This document shows positions 35,560 through 46,320 of a stretch of DNA of 64,000 nucleotides, piece by piece. The notes under the pieces are model-generated. The model searched no databases. It had not been told where the DNA came from and saw nothing but the letters and a program-made list of their open reading frames with translations. Location of the stretch: NCBI GenBank assembly GCA_001414485.1, contig LLEY01000031.1, forward strand, positions 124,001-188,000, in the 5' to 3' direction. The stretch comes from Calycina herbarum (taxonomy: Eukaryota; Ascomycota; Leotiomycetes; Helotiales; Pezizellaceae). Each line of letters begins with the position of its first letter. Position 1 is the first letter of the stretch. Both the position numbers and the translations under genes were made by a program.

Positions 35560-35564
35560 CTCAG

Positions 35565-36127
35565 GATGGGGTGTCTCAAAACGACGCGCTTCCATGCTGG
35601 CTGGAAGATTCCTCGCTGTTTTCAGCGTACTAGTTTCCTCTTACGGTAATCGCCCTAAGTGCGATTGCTTAATATAGAAAGTCTTCTCGGATCCGCCGAA
35701 ATCTAACTGTCCAGTATGACGATGTACAGCCCATCTAGAAGGGCCGATTCACCTTTTTACAATGGACGCTGGTCGCTCAGCCTACAAATACGAGGTGGGC
35801 CTCTTAAGGTGGAGTGCCCTGGCCCATTAGCGTTTCCAGAGCTCTCCTGACTAAGAGAAGTGACTAACAAACCTGCCATGGAGCTAGTTCAAGATGGTGA
35901 TTGGGTGTTTGATTGTATATTTTTGATATTTCACGGCCTAGCGGCTATTTCCAGGCTCTGAATACGTGGCGCAGTTTGTCGCTTAGAGGCTAGACCGAGA
36001 GCAGGGGATGACAGATGCGTGCGTAGTAGGACAATTATATAAGAAGCCTTCATCTCCCACATCTGTATTTTGAATCTAATTGTTAAGTTACAAAAGCACT
36101 CTACTAAATATATACTCCACACTCAAA
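35565..36127. other. Intergenic, upstream of the three-exon gene
   Basis: No gene recognised. The last 60 bp before the ATG at 36128 are AT-rich and end CTCAAAATG, a good fungal start context. Confidence 0.5.
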
Positions 36128-36806
36128 ATGACCACATTTATTTCTTACGCCCGGAAATCACCAAACGCTACTATTCTGAAGCCTTCTCCTGAACATTGGG
36201 TAAGGATTGAATCAAGTGATGTGCTGGCTGAAATGTCGCCGACGCCTAGAGGAGCAACAATCGACGAGAATTGGAAAGGCACAGCTGGAACTGAGGTCAT
36301 AGCTCAAATTATATGTTCAAAACCCATCATCCTGTTGTCGCCGTCTTTGTCTAACAATATATAGCGGACCTGATATCGGCAGAAGAAGGACCAGGTGTAA
36401 AGAGCGATGATCACGCTTCGGATGACATTCCCTTTAGCCGGGAATCGAATCATCCGACATATCATCCTTCAAAATCGAAGCTCTCCAAATATTAGGCGCC
36501 TCTGAAAATGATGCCAACACCTTGGCTTTATCAATTTGGCCACAGAGGGTAATTGTGGTTTTCGATCTCTATCACAGTCGCTACGACTTCCAGACGGCAC
36601 ATCATCTCGAATCTATCCCTGTGTTAGCGATCCACTTCCAAACCAAGGATAAAGTACAGGTGGGTGTAGCTACGGGACCCTCTCACGAGAAAGTGAATCA
36701 AGAGGTTGCAGATCTGCATAAATGGCATGGTTATAAGCCGCTACCATTTGTGGAGGATCACCGAAATGGCAATGCCCCTACCCATTTACACCCTCGAAGC
36801 GACTAA
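36128..36806 (+). CDS. Hypothetical protein, three exons, about 195 residues
   Basis: Exon 1 is 36128-36314 (MTTFISYARKSPNATILKPS at the start; the in-frame ATG at 36080 is less well placed). Intron 1 is 36315-36364, with GTTCAA, a TGTCTAACA branch and TAG. Exon 2 is only 32 bp (36365-36396). Intron 2 is 36397-36437, 41 bp, with GTAAAG and CCCTTTAG. Exon 3 is 36438-36806, ending TAA. All three frames join exactly, which supports the model. Exon 3 includes RVIVVFDLYHSRYDFQTAHH and IPVLAIHFQTKDKVQVGVAT, mixed alpha/beta in character. No family recognised, no signal peptide, no membrane segment. Confidence 0.55.
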
Positions 36807-37597
36807 TTCAACAGACTGCATTTGGCTAAGGAAGTAGTATGTTTACTCACTGGAGCTAATTGATGCTTTAACTAATGTAATCAGGGATAGGCAGAGGGTT
36901 GAGAACCAGGGATATCAAATCATGGTGGGGCTAGCTCCGACCTATCATGATCAGTGATTCAATGCTTGGGTACTTCTCCTTTCTATCCCTGAAAGCCTTG
37001 GAATATAACCAGCGAAAAATATGACTCGACCCAAGATTTTCCCTGTCTCCAAAAGTTGATATTCGTTCTTGACCAATCACATCACATGGCCTGGCACTTG
37101 GAGCAAAGTAACCTGCGAGCCGAGGTCCAGCCTGGGGATGGTTTGAAGCATGGTGGCGGTTGGCACCGTCACACCTACCTCTACTTCGATTCGCTGTTCT
37201 GAGACACCAACACCAACGTTCTTCATTTCATTTACGCTTACACATTAAGACTACCTAATAGCACAGTTTAAATAGAAAGACTCCCTACGCCAAGATTTTT
37301 AAGCTCGACCGCTGTCTTTTTCCGAGTCCAGTCTAGAGTCGTTTTGAAAGCCCCGTACCTTGGTTACATAATCTGCCTGTAACTGTCCCAGGCAATTGCA
37401 TTATGTAAATTAAATACCGGGGTACAACAGCAAGGCGGAGTGCTCGCTTTTGGCACTAATAAACCACGATAACCTCTCCTCCTGCCTGCTCACTAGGCCT
37501 AAGTCCCGAGATAAATCAGTTCTCAAGCAGACTATACTTTAAAAGTTCTTTCTTTTTGATTTGCTTTAACAAGCCGATTACCTCCATTTTGTAAACC
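36807..37597. other. Intergenic, nothing recognised
   Basis: Normal composition, no credible frame or repeat. Confidence 0.5.
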
Positions 37598-38600
37598 ATG
37601 TCGCAACAAAGTGCTAAAAGCAAGGCGCGAGACCATAGGAAGGCCCTTAAAGAAGAAATCGAAAGATTGGCTATAGCGGCAACGAGCTAGCTCAATATAT
37701 CCGAGACCTCTATACTTCAGGTGCTAAGCTATAGACGAAGGATATATTCCGCAAGATCGAAGCCGAGCTTACGAAGCAACCAAGGCCTCACGCCGTCGTA
37801 ATTCGTAGTAGTACACAGCTTTATATTACTCTTTAGTTTTTTCAATTCTAATTGTTTAATTAGTAAATAGAGTGCTAAGACCCAAGCAGACTCCCTTCGA
37901 GGAGCAGGAACCTAGCATCGGACAACTGTAAGTATACTTATTTTAGAAGCATGCAATCTATCGTCCTATATCCAGTTCTTCGTTATCTTGGTCTCAACGA
38001 GGAAACTAAGAGTGTAGCTAAAAGAGGATCTAGATATGTTTGTCCTTATTTCAAAATCTATCAACAAATAGTCTATGATACAGAGGAGGAGACCTTTAAG
38101 CTCGATCCTAATAATGAGATGAATTAGGACGCCTTAAAACCTAATATCGATGATAACAAGGCCCTTGCGACTCGGGCGCTTACTTTAGTGCGGCAGAATA
38201 AGGACACACCGACTATTAATTACGTCGTATTAAAAGCTGCTTGGGACAAGGCTCAACGTAACTGGAATCAGAATTTTGTGTATAGGGAGTTAATAGCGGT
38301 ATTGGGTACTGTTACCCATGTCCCAATAATAACCAATAAGCTCAGCAGAACCATTCTCGTCGACTGCGGAGCTGATCGAAACTTCATCAGCTAACAAGTG
38401 TCGCGTGGTTACGCAGTCATCATCTTGCCTGTGGTCAACCTTACCCTGAGTGCGAGTACGGTTTCTGCAGAGAAAAGGAGCTATTTCGTAGGGGTACAGA
38501 GAGAAGAACCAATAACAACGCTCATAGTGGCACTCCGAATGGCCCATGGCTGTTCGGAGTGCCACTACACGCGCCGTGATTGGTTGATCAGACCCATGTA
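37598..38600 (+). pseudogene. Relic of a gag/protease-type retroelement gene
   Basis: It starts with ATG at 37598 (MSQQSAKSKARDHRKALKEE), soon goes out of frame (NELAQYIRDLYTSGAKL continues in another frame), and has several stops. From about 38188 one frame is coherent through one TAA to 38600. It contains ILVDCGADRNFIS (about 38353-38391), which has the D-[ST/C]-G-A-x(3)-F-I-S form of retropepsin-like aspartyl proteases of gypsy-type gag-pol, although the usual Ser/Thr is Cys. No reverse transcriptase follows. An inverted repeat at 38525-38567 lies within it. A retroelement origin is the best reading, not certain. Confidence 0.45.
38525..38567. repeat. Perfect 15-bp inverted repeat, 13-base loop
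   Basis: TAGTGGCACTCCGAA at 38525-38539 is the exact reverse complement of 38553-38567. The 13-base loop contains CCATGG. It interrupts the end of the retroelement relic. Confidence 0.85.
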
Positions 38601-38664
38601 GCTGCGAGAGCTCGTAAAACCCTCCCTGCGAGTAACCTCGTACCCGTTCCCAACAGCGGCGTGC

Positions 38665-38800
38665 GAAGCTCCTATCTAATGGCAGATATGCCAGTCTTAT
38701 ATAGCACCTTCATACTCCTGAGCGACCGAGCCGACAGTCGCTCGGTCACGTGATAATAACCAAGTGAAATCCCTGGATCGTTTTGCTAGTTTAAGCATCC
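38665..38800. repeat. Dispersed repeat, less mutated copy
   Basis: The segment beginning GCGAAGCTCCTATCTA and ending near GGATCGTTTTGCTAG is shared with a RIP'd copy at about 51291-51465, where C-to-T type changes dominate. It contains a TATATAG box and may be an LTR or untranslated part of the element represented by the relic upstream. Ends are not defined. Confidence 0.5.
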
Positions 38801-39126
38801 CCATTTTATATAAGTCCCAGGTCGGTGAGCTTTGGGCGGTAAGCCTGTTCTGTCAGGAAGCATATTAGAGTACTTATCACGTGCCGACACGTGATTCGTG
38901 ACATTTACGATGTGAAGGTAAGAAGCCAACACACTGGCACCATCATCAAGAAACCAAGCAGTGGCTGAGGTAAAATGCGAGGTGAGGTGGTGACTAGCTC
39001 TACTCTGTGACCCTAAAAGCTGCGCTAGTAGGCGCTAGCCACAGGGATCAAGCCGCAACCGCTCCAACGGGTACAAAAAGGGTGCCAGGCTCGCTGCACC
39101 AACCTTCACCTCTAGTTTTCGTCGCT

Positions 39127-40202
39127 ATGGATGTCTCTGTTTATGCAGCGAGGCCGGAGGCTTATGATACACTCTCAGCCTACTAGATCGCCAAGTTCTT
39201 CAACGAGCATGGACTTGCGAGGGACGAAATCGATCATTTTGCGGCCAACCTTCTCGGCAGTCTTGTCTCTGCTACACTAGTGCAAGGTGCGACCAGCTAC
39301 ACTGTGTCTGGAGACGAGGCGGCTCAGGTCGTCCAGTTTCGGCACTCCCAATTACCCATGAGACAAATCGAGGTTGCAAGGAAACTTTATAGAGATTTTG
39401 TCCCCGAATGCCAGTCCCAAGGAATGTTTGGACCAGTCCACGTGTACGTGGCAAGTCTTGTCCCCGGACCGGCTTTCTGTCGAGTCAGGAGTCAGTTCTT
39501 TTCTCCTGCCCAATGGAACAACGTCTACAACAAACCGTGCAAGACTTTGCAAGGTCTGATGCCACATCTATGGTTGTTTATGTTTTATGTCTGGTTGACG
39601 AAAGGCACGTATAGATTCTTTGCTTCGGCGTGGATCAACAAACCTGCCCATACGTTGGAGCCGCCTCCTGGCTTACTCGGGGAGTACTCCAAGATCTTGG
39701 ATGAAGTCTCTCTAGACCTGCCTATCGAACTTCAAGCAAAGCTAGACGATGTTCGCCAAGAGCTTCCACAGCTCTTCCGGTCCAGCTATCCCATGGTTCT
39801 CCAACATGATGATCTCTTAGAAAACAATATTCATGTGGATGAGGCCACCGGCCATATCACAGGCAAGTGTCCATGCAGAATTTTCCTAGGGAGATGAAGA
39901 CTAACTGTCTTGTTATAGGCATCATCAATTAGGCTGACGCTAAGATTGCCCCGTTCGGCGTGTCCCTTGCGAATATGGAGGTCGTCCTTGGTATCCAGAC
40001 TAGAACCAATTGGCACTTTCACCCTAACCATCATAGTCTTCGGGAATTATTTTAGAAAACTTTCTACCGTGTAATTGGCTATATCTCGAGAGACGATCGG
40101 TGTTCAATCGAAGTTGCAAGGCTGTTTGGATTTTTCCGAGAGCACGGCCGTGAGGAAAAAGAACATGCAATCGCATACCTTTCCGCCTTATGTCTGCTTT
40201 GA
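39127..40202 (+). pseudogene. APH-family phosphotransferase pseudogene with a GC-AG intron
   Basis: ATG at 39127 begins MDVSVYAARPEAYDTLSAY. A TAG at 39184-39186 (codon 20) interrupts, after which the frame is open to the intron. The catalytic loop reads LQHDDLLENNIHVDEATG near 39801-39855, matching the HGDLxxxN loop of APH/choline kinases with Gly changed to Asp but the catalytic Asp and Asn kept. An intron at 39863-39919 starts GCAAGT, has CTAAC, and ends TAG. Exon 2 gives IINxAD with stop where the family has IIDW, so the metal-binding Asp is Asn and Trp is TAG. One more TAG occurs near 40052, and the frame ends TGA at 40200-40202. All lesions are C-to-T/G-to-A. Substrate unknown. Confidence 0.75.
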
Positions 40203-40221
40203 ATAAGGTACTTGCTGTTAG

Positions 40222-40593
40222 TGTCGGTATGCACACAAGTGGTTAGCGCTTCCACGTGCCCTTCTCGCTTAACGAGGAGGGCAGGTATTTAAGTAGAACC
40301 GAGTACAGACTTTACTCGGGATGCATCAACGATAGTTATAAGAATATACACTCTGTTGTGCTGGATATACAATATCTCTGACCTTTCTTGCTTACTCATC
40401 ATCATGCCACTTTCCTTACTTTCATTATTCTCTGATCAGACCACTTATTTATCAACACTCACTCCTTATATATAGCACTAGCTAGACCACTTACACAAAA
40501 TGATCAATTCTCCATGACCTTCAGTACCCCATACTCTTGCAACTCAATACACTCTTTTTGCATCAAGCTATCGACCACCAAGTCGAACCAACA
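40222..40593 (+). mobile_element. Solo LTR (long form), 372 bp, target duplication GTTAG
   Basis: It starts TGTCGG, ends CCAACA and is flanked by GTTAG at 40217-40221 and 40594-40598. It belongs to the same family as 5334-5483 but contains an additional 193 bp (40354-40546) lying between two copies of ATACACTC (40346-40353 and 40547-40554). It lies 20 bp after the end of the phosphotransferase pseudogene. CACGTG and TATTTAAG motifs near its start may be promoter elements. Confidence 0.85.
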
Positions 40594-40598
40594 GTTAG

Positions 40599-40981
40599 TA
40601 TAGTTCTGAAAGAATTTTGTTTAATCGGATATAGTCTTTGATTTGGTCTAATCAATTAACATAACGTGCTCTATGTCTTGTGAAGACTTCTGTAACTTCA
40701 TGTGCATTACCTAGATGTGGATATAGTATGGTGAGGCTATTATGAGTTCCAATGATGAGTAAAGCTTAGAAGCTGGTACTGGGCTTCTACCTACCTATAC
40801 ACACAAATAATGTTCACATATATATTTATATAGTAACAAATATATGAGATGCTCGGTGAAGTAGGGTAGTCTTACAGATAGAAAACAAGCAATTTCCTAG
40901 CTCTCCAAGGTTCGAGTAGAGATAAAGAAGCCCTATATGTAGTCCTCTACCCTGCTCTGACGACGGTTGGCACCCATAGCT
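40599..40981. other. Short intergenic stretch
   Basis: AT-rich between LTR and kinase pseudogene; no gene seen. Confidence 0.5.
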
Positions 40982-41752
40982 ATGACAGGTACCAACAGCT
41001 ATGGCACATCGGAGATTTTGCCCTGCGGCGACGTGATGAAATCGCCATAGCCAGGTCAATCGGGAAAGGACAGTCCCAGAGAGATCACAATTGAGAACGA
41101 GATATGTAGGAAGCTTGGCCAGCACCCTCGCCTAATCAGAACCATTGGTTGGGATCTTAAAGATTATGTCCTTAACATGGAATATATGCCAAATAGCACC
41201 TTACAAACCTTTCTCATTAAAAACGGCACGGTCGCTGAAACACAACGACTTTGATAGGTCCAAGAGGCAGCTGAAGGCGTTCAGCTGCTACATGACGCAG
41301 ACGTTCTTCACTGCGATATAAACCCTAAGAACTTCCTGCTTGATGCGCATCTAGGTCTCAAGATTGCAGACTTTGGGGGCTCATCACTTGCAGGCTCTAA
41401 ACTGTCAGCTTATAGTAGACAACGATTCTCATTGCCGGACAAATTTTGGCGAGATCCACCAACAGTGCAAGATGATCTATGTGCGCTTGGCACTACAATC
41501 TACTTTATTATGACATGCCAGCTCCCCTTTCCTGGACTCTCTGAGGATGAGGTTAAAGAAAACTATAGGAACCACAAGTTTCCTAATGTCTCAAAGATAG
41601 TCTGTGGACAATTTATTAAACGGTGCTGGACATCGCAGATTACCTCTGCTCAAGAAATCTATGGCTTTATACGAAGCATAGCATTGCATGGATTGTCAGA
41701 TTGCTCAACATGTTCCCTTATTTGTCAGTACCGAAAAATATCGCTAACTTGA
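40982..41752 (+). pseudogene. Small protein-kinase pseudogene
   Basis: One frame from ATG 40982 to TGA 41750-41752 covers a minimal kinase domain of about 257 codons. A short N-lobe with VMKSP, probably the ATP-binding Lys, is followed by a stop (TAG), then EICRKLGQHPRLIRTIGWDL and LNMEYMPNSTLQTFL, the hinge region. Adjacent TGA and TAG at 41252-41257 interrupt. Next come the catalytic loop HCDINPKNFLLD (about 41310-41346) and KIADFGGSSL, the DFG motif, then DDLCALGTTIYFIMTCQLPF, the F-helix region. Catalytic residues survive, but three stops truncate the protein. It resembles solitary fungal kinases of the HRD-variant type. C-terminal residues end RKISLT. Confidence 0.75.
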
Positions 41753-41820
41753 CCATTAAACCCTTCGTTGACAATATCTTAGATTCAACTCATCAACCTA
41801 AACCCTGTGAATGACTGCAA

Positions 41821-41920
41821 ACTACCACGAACCACGCCAAACCACTCCAAACCACTCCGAATCACTCTGAACCACTCTGAACCACTCTGAACTACCACAA
41901 ATCAATCTGAACTACCACGA
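41821..41920. repeat. Ten 10-bp tandem units
   Basis: Ten units of the type ACCACTCTGA follow in exact 10-bp register, with two or three perfect copies in the middle and diverged ones at the ends. Confidence 0.9.
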
Positions 41921-41990
41921 AACCCTATACCGATCCCCACTTCTAGAACCCATTCGTAGGTGCATACAGGTTGTCCTCTGGCGGCAAGAT

Positions 41991-42224
41991 TCAGCGTGAA
42001 TAGCCTTCGTCTCTATAATTTGGGCACTGATCGCGGCTAGTGCTTGACCCCTGAGGAATTTCCTTCGGGTTGGGGCACTGCGTGCCAGAAGCTCGCGTGG
42101 TAGGACACAGGTTGGGAACCTTTGTTACTGTGTTACACGAGCTAGGGCAGCCACGGAACGTTTTGGTATTGACGAGGATCTCGCACATGCTGAATACTAA
42201 ATGCTGAATGCCAAGTAGAGACAT
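41991..42224 (-). CDS. Possible small cysteine-rich ORF
   Basis: An ATG-started frame of 77 codons with six cysteines spaced through its length (FRGCPSSCNTVTKVPNLCP is part of it). It has no clear signal peptide. It lies between the kinase pseudogene and the HET-SET gene, on the strand of the latter. It may be a chance frame or one exon. No family recognised. Confidence 0.25.
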   Translation of the reverse strand: MSLLGIQHLVFSMCEILVNTKTFRGCPSSCNTVTKVPNLCPTTRASGTQCPNPKEIPQGSSTSRDQCPNYRDEGYSR

Positions 42225-42659
42225 ATTATGTAAGCAGTATCATCGTGAATAGAAGAATGGGCTAAGCATACATAAGAGTTCAGCTTCTTAGGAGGCTTCT
42301 AAATGTAAAAGTAGTAAGTTAGTGATCTAAGATAATTGTTCGCTTGATATAACTTCTTCGATTAACAACCACGTGATTACAATATGCACAGTGAGGTGTC
42401 AAAAATCTGTATAACTTACGCTCTCATTGGCCCGGCCGTGCACTAAGGCGAGGTATCTGTCAAGGTAGGGTAGGGGGTGATGAATAGATTGTTCGCAAAG
42501 CTCTCCAGTTTACAGTTCGAAGCTGAATTACATACAACAGAGGTGGTCCAAGCACTCCCCGCGACTTCCAAAGCTACCATATTCACTTATTCACTTAATC
42601 AAAAACCTTTGCACGTATTCTCTTCAAGCTCTCTTCCTAGGCAATTGAAAATAGACTAT
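42225..42659. other. Intergenic, 3' side of the HET-SET-MYND gene
   Basis: No gene recognised. The plus-strand open frame from 42477 runs antisense into the MYND exon and is treated as a shadow. Confidence 0.5.
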
Positions 42660-45600
42660 TTAGAGTCCTCCTGCAGCGTGGAGAGGGAATCGAATATAGT
42701 TATTGAATTCGTCCCATTTGAGAACGAACATTCGTCGCAAATCGGGATCCTTGAGGAGCTTGCAATCAGCCTTGTGACCTTTCTCGTTCCAGTCAGCTAC
42801 TTGGCAGGCCTTATCACACCCATATTAGCATCCGAGTCAACATAATACGAGGAAGATTTTCAATGGCAATCTTATCCTATCGCAATACCAGAAAGACGAG
42901 CACTTGCCGCACCGTTGCAGAGATGCTGCCTTCTTACCGCACCCGTGACATATTCTGATACCACCAAGCTCTGTTGAGAACTGTTGGGCCTGGTCGTTCA
43001 ACGCCAGCAGCTTATCCAGTGACAGTGGGAAGACCTATACGATGTCCCGTTCGGTTAGCGAACATAGATCAAGCTGTAGATTGGCAATTTTATAATACCT
43101 TGATCATCCGAGGATCCTCATGGCGAATACCGGGGGCCCCAAACTTAAATACGTGGCGTTTTGCGTATAGAATTGCGACTGTGTACCCGCTTCGAACCTG
43201 AGCAGGTGCCAATTCACTGCCTCGGCCGTCGGTGTAGAAGTGCAGTGGAATTTTCCCACCATTAACATCCTTAGTTTCTATCTTTAGATGATGGAGTGTA
43301 GTGAAATCCATAATCTCACCCAAGAAGCACCAATGGCGTCGCGGTCGGTAAGTACCCATGTCACTGCTCTCATAGAAGTCCAGATCGACCTCATTCTCAT
43401 CTGGGAGGTCAGTGAATCCGGGGAATGTCGCACGGCTCCGTAGATTCGCTAGCTGTCCTAGGACCTTTGGCTTCTCCCTCCTCCAAAGCCAGTCTTCGAA
43501 GTCGCGCGGTTCAAGTCCTTGCGGGGCTTCATCCACTTTCGTCTTCCACTTCATTGAGACTCCGTATAGCTCGTACTTCGAGGGGTCCTCTGCTAGAGCT
43601 CCGTGCTTGATAGCTTGCGTGCTGTTACTGCCAAGGGTCGTCTTCCAAACAGACGCGGCCCTCTCCGCGAAGATGCGTCCTCTTGCCAAGTCGCCATTGG
43701 CGATGACGAGCTGAGCGGCATTGACAAAGGCCTGCGCAAAACCAACGTCCTCTCGTCCTTGCTCGTTATAGAGACGTAGCTGTTGATCAAAGTAGCGGAG
43801 GGTCCGGATTGGGGATACTAAAATCCCCTCTGTGCCGAGTTGGTTGATGATACCGTCTAAGCGGTGGATCTCCTCCAATCTCCTGTCGCTTTCCTGGCTT
43901 TGCTCTGGCGGTAAGGAGCAGAGACGGCACAAACAGGTAAAGCCGAATCTTTCCTGAAGAGCCTGCTGCCGGGCTTTGCGGTTCTTGAGGGGGCTTAGGT
44001 AGGTTATCGTGATCTCTTCGCCTTTGTTAATGTCTCTCAGAGCATGCACTGTGTGTCGTTTGATCTTTTCGTTCCAGTTCTTTTGTGCGTTATTATCGCA
44101 AGCGTGGTTGATGCGACATGCTTCCAGGAAGATTGCCCCTTTATCTCCAAAGGCTTCAGCAGGTAGGGAGTTTGTTCGAACGATCCCGAGATACTGCTCA
44201 GCAGCATTCCTATATGGGTGGATGTTGTGCATGGATAGGAAGTATTGCCGCTGGTTTTCGCTAAGAGCTTCAACTTGCTGGCAGATAGATGTTCGAAGCC
44301 GCTCGCTGCCGACCGATTCACTGACTGTAACGACGGCCTCTTCAGAAAGAATTCGCGTGCCCTTGGAGATCTTCTCCCTTGCAACGAGACCTTCCCCTCT
44401 CCCTGGCAAATCCTGTAAGGCGTATATGGAATCAACCGTTGTGCTCTGTACCTTTACGCCTCCTGCTCCCTCCAAGTTCCCACTGTTCTCAGTTGCAATG
44501 AAAATTGCCGCGGTGAACTCAGACGAAAGTTCTGTTTCGTCCCGTTTATAGTCAATCGTGATCTTGCTAGATATGGCTTGAGGCAACAGGCCGAGTAATC
44601 CGAATACCTTGTCGTGGGGGAGAGTGCACTGTGCAGATCCTGCCAAGCGACGTAAGTCGTCCACTGCCGTGCCCTTCAGCCCGTCTTCCTTATCAGACAA
44701 GACCCCCGACTTCTGCCACTGCCCAATTGATTTCAGTAGTTGCAGACAAGGTGAAATTATGGTCACCGCGCGAGAATCTAAGATGCTGCCGTCAAAAATT
44801 TTGTTGCAAGAGATGTCCGCAAGCGTTAGAACTACTCGAAGGGGCACGCTTGAATGACCCCAGTCGAGCGTCGAACGGATCGGGCTGACAGCTAGTTCCT
44901 GAATTATCCACAGGCGAGTCCAGTACGGATTCTGAGCGAGGCGAAAGAGAGCCACAGCGACAAGATCGCGAAAATGCGGGGGTCCAAATTCATCCTCATC
45001 ATCTGAGTCGGCCCACCACTCGTTATCAAAATATAAGACATCTCCTGAGAAGGGGAAGCCCTCTAGCTCGTCATAGTTATGATCGGATTCCCATGCCTTC
45101 ACGTCGATCCCCAGAGCTGCTTCCAATGTTTGCCTGCCGTGGGCCTCCAAAATTGTGTTGCAAAGGCGAAGCTTATCAAACGAAGTCTCGACCCAAGAGT
45201 CCAGGCCTGTACCACTCATTTCATCTTCTCCAAGCCATATCGTTACTGCTAGCGACTGGCTGAAGATATCTCTTATCCTTAGGACCTGAGCATTGCGCTC
45301 GTCGATGTCGTCCTGATTGATGCAAATGGCATCGATCCAGACCTTGTCCACGAGGGAAGACCGAAGGCAGTCCAAAGCAGCAGCCAGGTTCTCCCCAACG
45401 GTAACGGGCATCCCGTTAATGGTGATTGTCTTCGTATCTTCTGGGCTTCCCCACGTGTAACTGATTGCTGTATAGTCGCCCCATGTGAACCTAGTAATAG
45501 TGCGGAACACGTCTGAGGATGTTGACCCTAGTTCAAACTCGCTCCAGGCGTCATCAACCTGGCTCCTGCTCCATTGCGCAGGGCGTTCGGTACGAAATGT

Positions 45601-45807
45601 TGTATATTCTGGCTTGAAGTCGTCCAAAGATACGTGCTCGAGTGTGAGACGCAAGGGACCGAGACTTCGACCCAGAATGCGATCTAGGGGACTGCTCAAG
45701 TCGGGCGTCGAGGGAGGCTCGAAGGATAAAACTCGAATCTCATTGCGAGAAGCGTCGAGAGGCTTGTACTGAATGCGTTGCAAGGGAGAGCCAAAGGCTG
45801 GATCCAT
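42660..45807 (-). CDS. HET-SET-MYND fusion protein
   Basis: Exon 1 (45807-43099) is open for 903 codons. Residues about 111-305 form a HET domain (YTAISYTWG, VWIDAICINQDDIDERNAQV, WTRLWIIQEL), the fungal non-self-recognition module, with LPHDKVFGLLGLLP following. Residues about 463-605 form a SET methyltransferase-like domain (GRGEGLVAREKI, RINHACDNN, GEEITITY) with post-SET cysteines (CLCRLC, 625-630). A C-terminal region typical of MYND-finger proteins follows (PLHFYTDGRGSELAP, AILYAKRHVFKFG). A canonical intron at 43098-43035 (GTATTA, GCTAAC, TAG) leads in phase to exon 2 (43034-42876) with the first half of a MYND zinc finger (CHGCGKK...CGKC...WYC). The other half lies in frame at 42809-42660 beyond a segment with AT...AG ends. 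If that segment is removed the protein has about 1005 residues; if not, the finger is cut. Confidence 0.8.
42810..42875 (-). other. Probable intron with AT-AG ends splitting the MYND finger
   Basis: On the minus strand the segment begins ATAAGA and ends GATAAG, with TGCTAAT as branch-like site. Removing its 66 bp joins WYCDR to ACQVADWNEKGHKADC in phase and completes the zinc finger with the expected Cys/His spacing. A normal donor would read GTAAGA, so a single G-to-A change at the first base explains it. Alternatively the ends are a rare non-canonical pair. Read through, it adds about ten residues and stops. Confidence 0.65.
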
Positions 45808-46320
45808 ATCTGAAAGCGACGAGATCGGATATGTCTTTCAATATCTCTTCGTTGATGTATGAATCATAAGGCTTTAGAATCAGCTGATGGAAGCAAATCT
45901 TGTAGAAAGAAATTGATGTTGGATTGGCGAAGACAACGTCGATTCATCCAACTAGATGGGCAGTGCCAATGTCTGGCGCGCCGTGCCGGCCTGCTGTGCG
46001 ACACCACCGGCCAGAGGATTGGCTGCACCTATGCGTTAATACCTAACAAGATGCACTGTATCCCGTTCAATGCCAAACGACAGATGGAGTTGATAGGTTC
46101 AGTAAGGCCAACAGGTATGCCTCCTACTATAGATATTAAAGGCGTCATTTCGGCGAGGATTTATCGCAGATCTGTTCGTCTTAAGAGTCAAGTCATGCTC
46201 GGCGCTCCACTCATCCTACATGCATCTGATACAGTATTCTACCGTGTCTTGGCTGGGTTTATTGTGCATAAAAAGAACATATGTATCGAGACGGTTACGT
46301 ACGATGCTCTCTTCCGCTGA

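Noticed and set aside
42477..42845. Plus-strand ORF of 122 codons
   Set aside because: It is antisense to the final MYND exon, which has motif support.
44009..44551. Plus-strand ORFs inside the HET-SET gene
   Set aside because: Antisense shadows of the long minus-strand coding exon.
45859..46320. Plus-strand ORF of 153 codons
   Set aside because: It starts 52 bp from the HET-SET start codon, shows no motif and has unnatural composition; probably a chance frame over the promoter region. Could be reconsidered with transcript data.
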